This document shows, piece by piece, positions 30,134 through 39,337 of a stretch of DNA of 64,000 bases (the stretch's first letter is position 1; every line of letters begins with the position of its first letter). The notes beneath the pieces were generated by a model. It worked only from the letters and a program-made list of their open reading frames with translations. It was not told where the DNA came from and made no database searches. Source of the DNA: Caulobacter sp. (lineage in GTDB: Bacteria > Pseudomonadota > Alphaproteobacteria > Caulobacterales > Caulobacteraceae); assembly GCA_016125585.1 (NCBI GenBank), contig WGLL01000005.1:434001-498000 (forward strand), in the 5' to 3' direction. The position numbers and the translations under genes are program-made.

Positions 30134-32328
30134 CCCTTGTCCACGGCCCAGACCGCGAAGGCGTAGTCGAGGGCGATCTCCTTGAGGAAATCAAACCGGC
30201 CCGAGGCGCCGCCGTGGCCGGCTTCCATATTGATCTTCAGCAGGATCGGCTTGCCGCTGGTGGTGTAGTCGCGCAGCTTGGCGGTCCACTTCTCCGGCTC
30301 CCAGTAGGTCACCCGCCCGTCCGACAACCCGCCGGTGGCCAGCACCGCCGGATAGGCCTGCTTTGTCACGTTGTCGTAGGGGCTGTAGCTCATCATGTAG
30401 TCGTAGGCCTTGGGGTCCTCGATGGGATTGCCCCACTCGGGCCATTCCGGCGGGGTGAGCGGCAGGGATGTGTCGCTCATGGTGTTGATCACATCGACGA
30501 AGGGCACGGCGGCGATGATGCCGGCGTAGAGCTCCGGCCGCATGTTGACCACCGCGCCCATCAGGAGGCCCCCGGCCGAGCCGCCATAGGCCACCGTCCT
30601 CGCCGGCTTGCCGTAACCATTGTTATGCAAGTGCTCGGTGCAGGCGATGAAGTCGGTGAAGGTGTTCTTCTTGGTGAACTTGCGTCCGTCCTGGAACCAG
30701 CCCCAGCCCTTGTCGGAGCCGCCGCGGATGTGGGTCGTCGCCCAGATCCAGCCCCGGTCGACCAGGCTGTAGTTGCGGATCGAATAGCCGGGCTCCTGGG
30801 GGATGCCATAGGAGCCGTAGCCATAGACCAGCAGCGGCGCCGAGCCGTCCAGCTTCGTCCCCTTCTTCATCAGCACGGTGATCGGCACCTCGGCCCCGTC
30901 GGAGGCCTTGGCGTAGAGCCGGGCGGTGACGTATTTCGACGGATCGTGGCCCGAGGGGATCTCCTGGGTCTTGCGCAGGACCCGCTGGCCCGTCGCCATG
31001 TCGTAGTCGAACCAGGACTTGGGCGTGGTCGGCGAGGTGTAGGTGTAGCGCAGCACCGACGTGTCGAACTCGTAGCCGCCGTCGATGCCCAGCACATAGG
31101 CCGCCTCGTCCACGGCGATCGGCGTCTCGGCCTTGTCGGCCCGGCTGGTGATGAGGATGCTGTTGTTGGCGTTGGCCCGCTCCAGCCGCACCAGATAGTC
31201 CTTGAACGCGCCGATGCCGACGATGAACCGGCCGGGACGGTGCGGGATCCAGTCCTTCCAGTGTTCGGCGGCGGTCTTGTCGTGCGCGGTGGTGCAGAGC
31301 TTGAAGTCGACGGCGCCGCCGGCGTTGGTGCGGATGACAAAGCCGCCGTCCCAGTCCTCGACATCATAGAGGACGCCGGGATTGCGGGCGGCGAACACCA
31401 CCGGCTCGGCGGTCGGGTCAGCGGCGGGGATCAACCGGATCTCGCTGGTCTCCTGGTTGCCGATGCCGATGGAGATAAAGCCGTCCGAGGCGGTGGTGCC
31501 GACCCCCATGAACATGCCGTCGTCGGTCTCCTCATAGACCAGCACATCCTCGCCGCCGCGCGCCGGGCGGCGGAAGATCTTGTCGGGCCGGCCTTCGCTG
31601 TCGCGATGGGTCCAGAACAGCCACTGGCTTTCGGGCGAGAAGGTGAAGTCGCCATAGGCGCTCTCGACCGGCGTTCCCAGCAGTTCGCCGGTTTCCAGGT
31701 CCTTGACGTAGATCTTGTAGAATTCGGATCCTTGGGCGTCCTCGGCATAGCCGAACAGCCTGTGGTCGGGGCTGTGACTCGCCGCGCCGACCTCGGAATA
31801 GGCCTTGCCCTTGGCCAGGGCGTCGGCGTCGAGCAGAAGCTCCGGCCTGGGAATGCCGGCCGGGACAAATCTCTCTTCCTTGCCGTCGACGGTGAACACC
31901 CCGGTCCGCTTGACGCGCATGTAGCGGGGATGCTGCGCGCCCTTCTCGTATTCAGTGTAGTATTCCCAGCGGCCGTCGGGCGCCGGGACGCTGCTGTCGT
32001 CTTCCTTGATGCGCCCCTTCATCTCCTCGAACATCTTCTCCTGAAGACCTTCGCTCGGCGCCAGCATGGCCTTGGTATAGGCGTTCTCGGCGGTCAGATG
32101 CTCCTTGACGTCGGCCTTGACGAGCGTCGGGTCGCGCAGGACCGCCTGCCAGTTGTCGTCCTTCATCCAGGCGTAGTTGTCGGTGCGTTTCCGCCCGAGC
32201 TGCTCGGTGACCTTGGGAATCTTTTTCGGAGTCGGTGGAACGGGTTTCGACGCGGGTGCGGACATGACCTGACCTGGGAGGAGGGCGGCTGCGGCGGCGC
32301 TGGCCGCCAGGACTTCACGTCTGTTCAT
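30118..32328 (-). CDS. Prolyl oligopeptidase family protein, oligopeptidase B-like (S9A), exported
   Basis: The 736-residue product starts MNRREVLAASAAAAALL, a Tat-type leader, unlike cytosolic E. coli PtrB. After a propeller domain, the hydrolase domain has the nucleophile in AYGGSAGGLLMG, the Asp in GGLSDGRVTYWEP and the His in EAGHGGASGR. Oligopeptidase B cleaves after Lys/Arg in short peptides. ATG 32328 is used; an apparent extension to 32454 has no signal logic. A GNAT gene overlaps its 3' end. Confidence 0.9.
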   Translation of the reverse strand: MNRREVLAASAAAAALLPGQVMSAPASKPVPPTPKKIPKVTEQLGRKRTDNYAWMKDDNWQAVLRDPTLVKADVKEHLTAENAYTKAMLAPSEGLQEKMFEEMKGRIKEDDSSVPAPDGRWEYYTEYEKGAQHPRYMRVKRTGVFTVDGKEERFVPAGIPRPELLLDADALAKGKAYSEVGAASHSPDHRLFGYAEDAQGSEFYKIYVKDLETGELLGTPVESAYGDFTFSPESQWLFWTHRDSEGRPDKIFRRPARGGEDVLVYEETDDGMFMGVGTTASDGFISIGIGNQETSEIRLIPAADPTAEPVVFAARNPGVLYDVEDWDGGFVIRTNAGGAVDFKLCTTAHDKTAAEHWKDWIPHRPGRFIVGIGAFKDYLVRLERANANNSILITSRADKAETPIAVDEAAYVLGIDGGYEFDTSVLRYTYTSPTTPKSWFDYDMATGQRVLRKTQEIPSGHDPSKYVTARLYAKASDGAEVPITVLMKKGTKLDGSAPLLVYGYGSYGIPQEPGYSIRNYSLVDRGWIWATTHIRGGSDKGWGWFQDGRKFTKKNTFTDFIACTEHLHNNGYGKPARTVAYGGSAGGLLMGAVVNMRPELYAGIIAAVPFVDVINTMSDTSLPLTPPEWPEWGNPIEDPKAYDYMMSYSPYDNVTKQAYPAVLATGGLSDGRVTYWEPEKWTAKLRDYTTSGKPILLKINMEAGHGGASGRFDFLKEIALDYAFAVWAVDKGWETA

Positions 32329-32492
32329 GGGACGAGGCTCGATCTGGAGGACGCGCGGCGCGCAAGGGATCGCCAACCTGTACGGGCGACCGCGTTCGGT
32401 CAATCGCCCGGAACGGCTTGGCGGCCCGGGGGTTGTTAAGGCAAGCGGCGCCATCGCGCCGCGCCATCAACTCCAACAGAAAGGACCCGATC

Positions 32493-32693
32493 ATGTGGGA
32501 CCAGATTCAAGGCTCGTGGAAGCAGATGTCCGGCAAGGCGAAGGAGCAGTGGGGCAAGCTGACCGACGACGACCTGACCCAGATCGCCGGCAAGCGCGAC
32601 CAGCTGGCCGGCAAGATCCAGGAACGCTATGGCTACGCCAAGGACAAGGTCGAGGACGAGATCAAGTCCTTTGAAAGCCGCCACGGCGGCTAG
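32493..32693 (+). CDS. CsbD family (UPF0337) stress protein
   Basis: The 66-residue hydrophilic helical protein has the CsbD signature: MWDQIQGSWKQMSGKAKEQWGKLTDDDL, then GKRDQLAGKIQERYGYAK. CsbD-like proteins accumulate in general stress; their biochemical role is unknown. AAGGA lies 7 bases before the ATG. A strong terminator follows, so it is a single-gene unit, divergent from the oligopeptidase. Confidence 0.93.
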   Translation: MWDQIQGSWKQMSGKAKEQWGKLTDDDLTQIAGKRDQLAGKIQERYGYAKDKVEDEIKSFESRHGG

Positions 32694-32719
32694 ACCTGAC
32701 CGGGTCTGCGCCCGACAGG

Positions 32720-32746
32720 GGCCCCGCCAGCCGGCGGGGCCTTTTT
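32720..32746 (+). terminator. Intrinsic terminator after csbD-like gene
   Basis: A 9-bp stem GGCCCCGCC/GGCGGGGCC, short loop, then TTTTT. Confidence 0.9.
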
Positions 32747-32863
32747 CCTACTTGGACCCGACTGCCCCCGGAATGAGTGCAGAAACTTCCCGGGCGGCGG
32801 CCTGATTGGTGCGCCGCTTGCGGTGATCCTTCGTCGCGTCGTCCCGACGCCCCGGAATGGATC

Positions 32864-33994
32864 ATGCTCGACTTCGATATTCGCCCCTTTCAGCTGGACG
32901 ACGGCCCCGCCGTCAACGCCCTGTGCGACTGGGCCTGGTGGCCGCAACGCAGCCAGACAGGGTGGAAATGGCTGGCGGAGGGCCCCCCGGGCGCGCGCGA
33001 CGCCGCCGATCCCGGCCCCACCGGCTGGGTCTGCGAGAAGGACGGGGAGGTGCGCGCCTTTCTGGGAAACTTCGTGCAACGGTTCCATTTCGGGACCGAG
33101 GTGCTGCGCGGAGCCAGCGGCCACACCTTCCTGGCCCTGCCCTCGGCTCGTGGCGCGGGGCGTCAGCTGCTGAGGCAGCTGGCCGAACAGCAGGGGCGCT
33201 TCGCCATCTATCTGTTCAACGCCAACGCCATTTCCGCGAACCGCTATGTCCATCACGGCCTCAACCCCTGGCCGGAGGCGACGCATCAGGTGAAATACAG
33301 CTGGTGGGTGGATCTGCCCGGCGTGGTCAGCGAACGGCTGCTGTGGAAGCTGAACGAGCTGCGCGGCTTCGACGGCGTCCGCGCCGGCGGCGAGCGGTTC
33401 ATCACCGAGCGCCTGCGGTCTGGGCAGGTCTCGCGCACCTTGCCCGGCGTGCGGGTGCTGGACGATCGCGACATCGACGAGCGGTTTGACGAGCTCTGGG
33501 TCCGCTTGCAGGGCGACGGTCGCCTGCTCGCGGCGCGGGACGCGGCCAGCCTGCGCTGGCGGCTGAGCGATCCGGAGCTGACCCGCCGGCCGGTGATCCT
33601 GGGCTATGAGGCGGAAGGCCGGCTCGCCGGCTACCTGCTGGCCTTCTTCGCCAAACAGACGGAGATCGAGCGCCCGTCGCTGGACATCGTCGACCTGGTC
33701 GCCACCCGTGACGCCGAGGCGGCGGCCATTCCCGCCCTGGTCCAGACCCTGGTCGACAATACGCGCTTGCTCGGCGCCGTGCGGGTTCGCCTGCAGACCG
33801 TCTCTCCGCGGCTGGACGAGCTTCTCATCGGCCTGCCAGGCGCCCGCCGCACCCAGACCCACGGCCATTGCCACGCCCGCTTCGCCGACGGCCTGTCGCC
33901 GCAGGCGATCAACGCCTGGCACGCGACGCCCTACGACGGCGACTACAGCTTCTGCCTGCGGCCGCCGCCTCTTGAAAACGCAAAGGCCGCCTGA
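32864..33994 (+). CDS. Uncharacterised protein with GNAT-like fold
   Basis: The 376-residue protein begins MLDFDIRPFQLDDGPAVNALCDW, like the first strand-helix of GNAT enzymes. A possible acetyl-CoA loop, LALPSARGAGRQLLRQLAE, appears at about residues 92-110, followed by FNANAISANRYVHHGL, the usual GNAT beta4-alpha4 position. A second, weaker GNAT-like half may follow (residues ~200-376). This resembles the acetyltransferases found with surface polysaccharide genes, but no such neighbours exist here. Acceptor unknown. Confidence 0.72.
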   Translation: MLDFDIRPFQLDDGPAVNALCDWAWWPQRSQTGWKWLAEGPPGARDAADPGPTGWVCEKDGEVRAFLGNFVQRFHFGTEVLRGASGHTFLALPSARGAGRQLLRQLAEQQGRFAIYLFNANAISANRYVHHGLNPWPEATHQVKYSWWVDLPGVVSERLLWKLNELRGFDGVRAGGERFITERLRSGQVSRTLPGVRVLDDRDIDERFDELWVRLQGDGRLLAARDAASLRWRLSDPELTRRPVILGYEAEGRLAGYLLAFFAKQTEIERPSLDIVDLVATRDAEAAAIPALVQTLVDNTRLLGAVRVRLQTVSPRLDELLIGLPGARRTQTHGHCHARFADGLSPQAINAWHATPYDGDYSFCLRPPPLENAKAA

Positions 33995-34011
33995 CGCGGT
34001 CAGGCGGCCTT
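33983..34011. terminator. Hairpin shared by convergent genes, possible bidirectional terminator
   Basis: A 12-bp stem (AAGGCCGCCTGA/TCAGGCGGCCTT) with a 5-base loop that includes the TGA stop of the plus-strand gene. On the minus strand it is followed by GCGTTTTC, so it may mainly terminate the MaoC gene. Confidence 0.6.
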
Positions 34012-34048
34012 CGGCTGGCGCCCCGAAGGCGCCGGGCGGCAGGACTGA

Positions 34049-34495
34049 TCAGCCGTAGATGACCGAGATGGTCTCGGCGACGCAGGCCGGGCGCTCCTCA
34101 CCCTCGATCTCGATGGTGCATTCGTTCTTCATCTGGATGCCGCCCGACTTGGGCTCGGCGCTGAGCAGCTTCTGGCGCATCCGCACCTTCTTGCCGACGC
34201 GGACCATGTTGGTGAAGCGCACCTTGTCGGAGCCGTAGTTGATGCCGCGGGTCACGCCCTTGACGCGCAGCAGGCCGGCGCCGAGGAAGGGGATCAGCGA
34301 CAGGGTCAGGTAGCCGTGGGCGATGGGGCCGCCGATCTCGCGGGTCGCCCGTTCGACATCGACGTGGATCCACTGGTGGTCGCCGGTGGCCTCGGCGAAC
34401 TGGTTGACCCGCTCCTGGGTGATCTCGACCCAGTCGCTGACGCCGATCTCCTGGCCGACCAGGGTGGCGATGTCCTTGATATCCACTTCCTTCAT
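34049..34495 (-). CDS. MaoC-like dehydratase, (R)-specific enoyl-CoA hydratase type
   Basis: The 148-residue single hot-dog-domain protein has the hydratase-2 motif FAEATGDHQWIHVD with the catalytic Asp/His, and GGPIAHGYLTLSLIP after it. It hydrates trans-2-enoyl-CoA to (R)-3-hydroxyacyl-CoA. ATG 34495 (MKEVDIKDIATL) is preferred over 34546; GGGACAG lies upstream. It fits the acyl-CoA ligases and enoyl-CoA hydratase nearby, though each has its own transcription unit. Confidence 0.92.
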   Translation of the reverse strand: MKEVDIKDIATLVGQEIGVSDWVEITQERVNQFAEATGDHQWIHVDVERATREIGGPIAHGYLTLSLIPFLGAGLLRVKGVTRGINYGSDKVRFTNMVRVGKKVRMRQKLLSAEPKSGGIQMKNECTIEIEGEERPACVAETISVIYG

Positions 34496-34628
34496 GGCGC
34501 TGTCCCTTATGTGCTGGTTGCAAACAGTTGTTCGCCGACATGCCACGGGCGGCGCCCGGCCTCAAGCACCGCCGCGCACCGTCGGTTAGGGGCTCGCGCA
34601 AGCAACCTGCCTGTGTCAGATCAGCGGG

Positions 34629-35696
34629 ATGACCGAATCCACCGCCGCGCCGTCCGCTCCGCAAGAGGCCTTCGCCCTCACCACCTCGCGCGGATTTCCC
34701 GACTGGCTGGCCCGCACCGGCGCGTCGCTCGCCTTCACCACCTATCAGGCCGGAAAGCTGTTTTTCATCGGCATGGGGGAGACGGGCCGGATCGCCGTCT
34801 TCGAGCGCACCTTCGCCCGCTGCATGGGACTGGCGGCCAGCGCCGACGCCCGCAAGCTAGCCCTGGCCACCCACTACCAGATCTACCGCTTCGACAATGT
34901 GTTGCCCCCCGGCGAAGCCAGCGGCGGGCATGATGCGATCTATACGCCGCGCACCGCCTGGATCACCGGCGATGTCGACGCCCACGACGTCGCCTTCGAC
35001 GCCGACGGAAACATTGTCTTCGTCAACACCCTGTTCTCCTGCCTGGCGACGATCAGCGAGGGCTTCAGCTTCAAGCCGATCTGGCGGCCGCCCTTCATCA
35101 CCAAGCTGGCGCCCGAGGACCGGTGCCACATGAACGGCCTGGCCATGGAAAACGGCCGGCCCCGCTATGTGACCATGGTGTCGGCTTCGGATGTCGCCGA
35201 CGGCTGGCGCGATCGCCGCACCGACGGCGGCATGATCATGGACGTCACGACCAACGAGCGGGTCGTCGAGGGGCTGTCGATGCCCCATTCGCCGCGGGTC
35301 CACGACGGCCGGCTGTGGGTGCTCAATTCCGGCGCCGGCGAGCTGGGCTTCGTCGACGACAGCGGAAAATTCCAGGCGGTCGCCTTCTGTCCCGGCTATG
35401 CGCGCGGACTGAGTTTCGTGGGTCGCTACGCCCTGGTCGGCCTGTCGCAGGCGCGGGAAAACCGCACCTTCCAGGGCCTGCCGCTGGATGAGGCGCTCAG
35501 CAGCCGCGACGCGGTGGCCCGCTGCGGCATCCTGGTGATCGACACCGTTTCCGGCGACACCGTCGAGTGGGTCCGCATCGAGGGCGTGGTGCGGGAACTG
35601 TTTGACGTCGTGGCCCTGCCCGGCGTGCGCAATCCCTCGGCGATCGGCCTGATCGGCGATGACATCCGCCGGGTGATCAGCATCAACGAAGACTGA
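34629..35696 (+). CDS. TIGR03032 / DUF4915 family protein
   Basis: The 355-residue protein has the family hallmarks: FPDWLARTGASLAFTTYQAGKLFFIG near the N-terminus, HDVAFDADGNIVFVNTLFSCL, DRCHMNGLAM, and WVLNSGAGELGFVD. The fold is predicted to be a beta-propeller. No signal peptide is seen. The biochemical function of the family is unknown. It is divergent from the MaoC gene (134-bp gap), so the two could share regulation. Confidence 0.88.
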   Translation: MTESTAAPSAPQEAFALTTSRGFPDWLARTGASLAFTTYQAGKLFFIGMGETGRIAVFERTFARCMGLAASADARKLALATHYQIYRFDNVLPPGEASGGHDAIYTPRTAWITGDVDAHDVAFDADGNIVFVNTLFSCLATISEGFSFKPIWRPPFITKLAPEDRCHMNGLAMENGRPRYVTMVSASDVADGWRDRRTDGGMIMDVTTNERVVEGLSMPHSPRVHDGRLWVLNSGAGELGFVDDSGKFQAVAFCPGYARGLSFVGRYALVGLSQARENRTFQGLPLDEALSSRDAVARCGILVIDTVSGDTVEWVRIEGVVRELFDVVALPGVRNPSAIGLIGDDIRRVISINED

Positions 35697-35846
35697 CCGC
35701 GCGTCAGATCGTTCCAAAATATTGCACTGTTGCGCCGGGCGTCCGTCTGGTTGGAAGGCGGCGGCGTCACATCGGCGCCGCGATCTCATGATCCGCTCCG
35801 CCTTGCCGCGTGGGCGGCATGGACAGTGACCCGCCCGGGGTGGACC

Positions 35847-36101
35847 ATGTTCGGACAAAATCGTCGCCGACGCTTCGAAAAGGCCGTCACTGAAGAAGTC
35901 GCCTATCTGCTCGGTCTTCACGGCGCGCCGGCCGAGGCCTTCCAGGCCGCGGTCGAGCGGGCGCGCAGGCCCAACATCCCCGGCAGCCGCGTCCGCGTCA
36001 TCGAGGCCGCGGCGCAGCGACTGAAGGCTCTGGCGGACCAGGCGACGCCCGGCGCCCGCCAGTCCCCTCAGACGATCTTGGCGTCGGTCTTGCCCCAGTA
36101 G
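35847..36101 (+). CDS. Small hypothetical protein
   Basis: This 84-residue helical, basic protein begins MFGQNRRRRFEKAVTEEVAYLLGLHG and includes AFQAAVERARRPNIPG. GGGG lies shortly before the ATG. The 3' end overlaps the end of the convergent acyl-CoA ligase by 34 bases. It has no recognised domain. An upstream in-frame start at 35730 has no ribosome site. Confidence 0.55.
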   Translation: MFGQNRRRRFEKAVTEEVAYLLGLHGAPAEAFQAAVERARRPNIPGSRVRVIEAAAQRLKALADQATPGARQSPQTILASVLPQ

Positions 36102-37603
36102 GCGTCGCGGATCAGCCGCTTGTAGAGCTTGCCGGTCGGGTGCCGCGGCAACTCTTCCATGAAGTCGATCTGGCGCGGCGTTTTCACATGGCTCAGGTTG
36201 GCGCGGCAGAAGGCCAGCAGCTCGGCCGCCAGGGCGTCGTCGCCCTTGCCTGACGCGGGCTGGATGACGGCGACGACCTTCTCGCCCATCTCCTCGTCGG
36301 GCGCGCCGATCACGGCCACGTCGGTGACCTTGGGATGGGTGACCAGCAGGTTCTCGATCTCCTGCGGATAGATGTTCACCCCGCCGGAAATGATCATGAA
36401 GCTCTTGCGGTCGGTCAGGTAGAGGAAGCCCTCCTCATCGACCCAGCCGACGTCGCCCAGGCTGGTCCAGCCGTGCTTGTTGTAGCTGTCGGCGGTCTTG
36501 GCCGGGTCGTTGTGATAATTGATCGGCGGGCCGTTCTCGAAATAGACCTGCCCCTCCTGGCGGGGCGGCAGCGGGTCGCCCTCCTCGTTGCAGATGCGCA
36601 GCTCGCCCAGCACCGCCTTGCCGACCGAGCCCTTGTGCGCCATCCAGTCGGTCGAGCCGATGTAGCAGAAGCCGTTGCCCTCGGTGCCGGCGTAGTATTC
36701 GTGGATCACCGGGCCCCACCAGGCGATCATCTGTTCCTTCACCGGAACGGGGCAGGGGGCGGCGGCATGGACCGCCGAGGTCAGGGAACTGAGGTCGTAG
36801 CGCGACCGGACCTCCTCCGGCAGCTTGAGCATCCGCACGAAATGGGTCGGCACGAACTGGCCGCACTCGACCTTGTATTTCTCGATCAGCGCCAGGGCGG
36901 TTTCGGGATCGAACCGCTCCATGATGATGACCGTGCCGCCCAGCTTGTGGACGCTCATGCACCAGCGCAGGGGCGCGGCGTGATACAGCGGCGCCGGCGA
37001 GATGTAGACGCAGCCCTCGCGGAAGCCGAACAGGCCCTGGGTCATCATCTGCAAGGCGTTGGGCGCGTCGATCGGCCCGCCGGTCAGGGCCGGCTTGACC
37101 CCCTTGGGACGGCCGGTGGTGCCGGACGAATACAGCATGTCGGAACCGGCCGTCTCATCGGCGATCGGGGTCGCCGGCATGGCGTCGCGGGCGGCCTCGA
37201 AGCTGTCGAAGGGGGCATGGCTTTCGCCGACCATGTAGAGCTTCAGATCCGGAACCAGGGCCGCGACCTCGTCGGTCAGGGCCCCCATGGCGGCGGAGGT
37301 GATCAGCACCTTGGCCCCGCAATCGCGCAGAATGTATTCGACCTCGCCGGCGGTCAGCTTGGAAGAGATGCAGGTGTAGTAGAGGCCGGCGCGCTGCGCC
37401 GCCCAGGCGATCTCGAAATAGCGCGGGTTGTTCTCCATGAAGATGGCGATGAGGTCGCCCACCTGCAGCCCCAGCGAGCGAAACAGCTGCGCGCCCTGGT
37501 TGGAGCGGTCGTCCAGCTGCTTGTAGGTCACCGTCTCGCCGGTCGAGGCCATGATGTAGGCGGCGCGGTCAGGATGGCTCTTGGCGTAATGGCTGGGGTG
37601 CAT
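36068..37603 (-). CDS. Acyl-CoA synthetase (AMP-forming), FadD/FadD-like
   Basis: The 511-residue adenylate-forming enzyme has the P-loop YSSGTTGRPKGV, the YAGTEGNGF motif in the active site, W.SLGDVGW with the ribose-binding Asp, DRKSFMIISGGVNIYPQEIE, and the terminal lysine in HPTGKLYKR. The substrate acid is not evident. Similar enzymes (often called acyl-CoA synthetase or crotonobetaine/steroid-acid ligase) occur with P450 and enoyl-CoA hydratase genes in steroid-degrading bacteria; the P450 at 40154 and hydratase at 41842 make that a possibility only. Confidence 0.9.
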   Translation of the reverse strand: MHPSHYAKSHPDRAAYIMASTGETVTYKQLDDRSNQGAQLFRSLGLQVGDLIAIFMENNPRYFEIAWAAQRAGLYYTCISSKLTAGEVEYILRDCGAKVLITSAAMGALTDEVAALVPDLKLYMVGESHAPFDSFEAARDAMPATPIADETAGSDMLYSSGTTGRPKGVKPALTGGPIDAPNALQMMTQGLFGFREGCVYISPAPLYHAAPLRWCMSVHKLGGTVIIMERFDPETALALIEKYKVECGQFVPTHFVRMLKLPEEVRSRYDLSSLTSAVHAAAPCPVPVKEQMIAWWGPVIHEYYAGTEGNGFCYIGSTDWMAHKGSVGKAVLGELRICNEEGDPLPPRQEGQVYFENGPPINYHNDPAKTADSYNKHGWTSLGDVGWVDEEGFLYLTDRKSFMIISGGVNIYPQEIENLLVTHPKVTDVAVIGAPDEEMGEKVVAVIQPASGKGDDALAAELLAFCRANLSHVKTPRQIDFMEELPRHPTGKLYKRLIRDAYWGKTDAKIV

Positions 37604-37747
37604 GGCGACGATTCTGCTTCCTCGGGCCCACCGGACGCCGGTGGTTATCGTTGTTCACTTTGCCGACGATAGAAGCGCGTTGCGGCGCGGCGCTCAAGGG
37701 CGCCGTTGCGGCAGGCCTGGCAGTTTTGTGACACGGCGCGCGCGGCA

Positions 37748-37781
37748 AAGCCCGGGCGGCGGGATCGCGGCGCCCGGGCTT
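37748..37781. terminator. Inverted repeat downstream of Tat-protein gene
   Basis: A 10-bp stem AAGCCCGGGC/GCCCGGGCTT with a 14-base loop, 25 bp past the stop of the gene at 37806. Only short T-runs follow. Confidence 0.45.
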
Positions 37782-37805
37782 GTTCATTCCGCCGAAACCC
37801 GCCGC

Positions 37806-38156
37806 TCAGGCGAGTACGGCGTCCGCCATCATCATGCTGGCGACGGTTCCGGTGGGAACGTCCTGCTGCCGGCCCGCATAGAGCCGGCCGCGCACCGTCA
37901 CGAGGCCGTCGGCCATGCGGTCGGCGTCTTTCGGGTAGACCCGGATGCTGGTCGCCGGCCAGTCGGCCAGGGACCGCGAGTCCGGGTCGGTCCGGCCGTC
38001 CCGGGTGTCGAGAACATAATAATGATGGGCGACCCGCCGCAGTCGTCCGCGAATACTGACCATCTTGCCGCCAGCCGATTTGCCGCCCGCGTGAGCCATT
38101 GCAGGGACAGCCGCCGCGACGGCGACGGTCCCGGCCAGAAATCCGCGTCTATGCAT
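37806..38156 (-). CDS. Exported hypothetical protein with Tat-like leader
   Basis: The 116-residue product begins MHRRGFLAGTVAVAAAVPAMAHA, a typical twin-arginine signal. The mature part (about 93 residues) is an OB-like beta pattern: VSIRGRLRRVAHHYYVLDTRDG and VTVRGRLYAGRQQDVPTG. Export through Tat suggests folding or cofactor insertion in the cytoplasm. No family is recognised. It is divergent from the class IV aminotransferase. Confidence 0.72.
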   Translation of the reverse strand: MHRRGFLAGTVAVAAAVPAMAHAGGKSAGGKMVSIRGRLRRVAHHYYVLDTRDGRTDPDSRSLADWPATSIRVYPKDADRMADGLVTVRGRLYAGRQQDVPTGTVASMMMADAVLA

Positions 38157-38209
38157 CTGATGAGCTCCCCAGCTTCAGCTTGAGCCCCATCGGCGCCGGT
38201 CGGGCAATC

Positions 38210-38227
38210 CTGACAGGAGACTGTCAG
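38210..38227. promoter_or_regulatory. Inverted repeat in divergent region
   Basis: CTGACAG-GAGA-CTGTCAG: perfect 7-bp arms around a GAGA tetraloop, between the Tat-leader gene (start 38156) and the aminotransferase (start 38426). It could be an operator or an RNA hairpin. Confidence 0.4.
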
Positions 38228-38425
38228 ACTTCTCTCGGGACGCTGATTTGGCCGACTCATGTTCTCCCGACGGTTGCGGAATGTCAAATGCACCTCAGCG
38301 GCCAGGCCGCCAGGCACCGGCCCTACTGGTCGAACCGCCGGCTGTCGGCCATGGTGCCGCCGGCCGACGATACCGGGTCCGGGCGAGTCGCTTTCGGCCG
38401 TGTTGCAGACCAGGGGAGGATTCAG

Positions 38426-39337
38426 ATGGCCGGCAGTCAGGACTTCGCGGTCGATCCCCGCAATGAGACCGCCCGGGTCTGGCTGAATGGCGAGCTGGTC
38501 CGCAAGGCCGACGCCAAGGTCTCGATCTTCGACGCCGGCTTCACGGTCGGCGACGGGGTCTGGGAGGGTTTGCGGCTGCACAAGGGCGCGCTGGTGTTCC
38601 TGGGCGCCCATCTGGATCGGCTCTATGCCGGGGCGGAGGCCATCGGCCTGGATATCGGCATGGATCGCCGCGAGATGATTGACGCCCTCGACCTGCTGCT
38701 GCGGGCCAACGGCATGGAAGACGGCGTCCACCTTCGCCTGATGGTCACCCGCGGTCCCAAGTCCGCGGCCAATCAGGACCCCCGCAACGCCCTGGGTCGG
38801 CCGACCATCGTCATCCTGGCCGAATGGAAGACGCCCAGCCCGTCCATCGCTGTCGAAGGGCTCAAGCTGGCGACGGTGTCGATCCGGTGCAGCCCGTCGG
38901 ACATGTTCGACATGCGGCTCAATTCGCACAGTCGGCTCAATCTGATCATCGCCCTGCAGCAGGCCATCGCCCTGGGCGCTGACGAGGGGATCATGCTCGA
39001 CCCCAACGGCTTCGTCTCCAGCTGCAACGCGACCAACTTCTTCTGGGTCAGGGAAGGCGAGGTGCGGACCTCGCGCGGCGACTACTGCTTCAACGGGGTG
39101 ACGCGGAGCAATGTCATCCGCCTCTGCGCCGACCATGGCATACCGCTGGTGCTGGGGGACTTCTCCCCGGACGACCCGCGCGGCGCCGACGAGGCCTTTG
39201 TCACCGGGACGTTCGGCGGCCTGACCCCGGTGCGGGAGATCGACGGCCAGGTCCTGCCGGGGACGCTGCCGGGTCCGGTGACCGCCAGGCTGCGCGGCCT
39301 GTATGAAGCGCTCAAGGACGCCGAGGCCGGGCTGTGA
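38426..39337 (+). CDS. Class IV (fold-type IV) aminotransferase homologue with Asn at the expected PLP-lysine position
   Basis: The 303-residue protein matches the IlvE/DAAT/PabC fold: DAGFTVGDGVWEGLRLHKGAL at about residues 36-56, ALGADEGIMLDPNGFVSSCNATNFFWV, then DEAFVTGTFGGLTPV. The lysine that binds PLP in IlvE/PabC (K in KSLN/KHLN) aligns with N166 in RLNSHSRLN; R170 is the nearest basic residue. A perfect GGGGAGGA precedes the ATG. The TGA overlaps the GTG of the sulfotransferase gene (GTGA), so the two are translationally coupled. It may be a non-classical or inactive aminotransferase, or use another residue. Confidence 0.85.
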   Translation: MAGSQDFAVDPRNETARVWLNGELVRKADAKVSIFDAGFTVGDGVWEGLRLHKGALVFLGAHLDRLYAGAEAIGLDIGMDRREMIDALDLLLRANGMEDGVHLRLMVTRGPKSAANQDPRNALGRPTIVILAEWKTPSPSIAVEGLKLATVSIRCSPSDMFDMRLNSHSRLNLIIALQQAIALGADEGIMLDPNGFVSSCNATNFFWVREGEVRTSRGDYCFNGVTRSNVIRLCADHGIPLVLGDFSPDDPRGADEAFVTGTFGGLTPVREIDGQVLPGTLPGPVTARLRGLYEALKDAEAGL

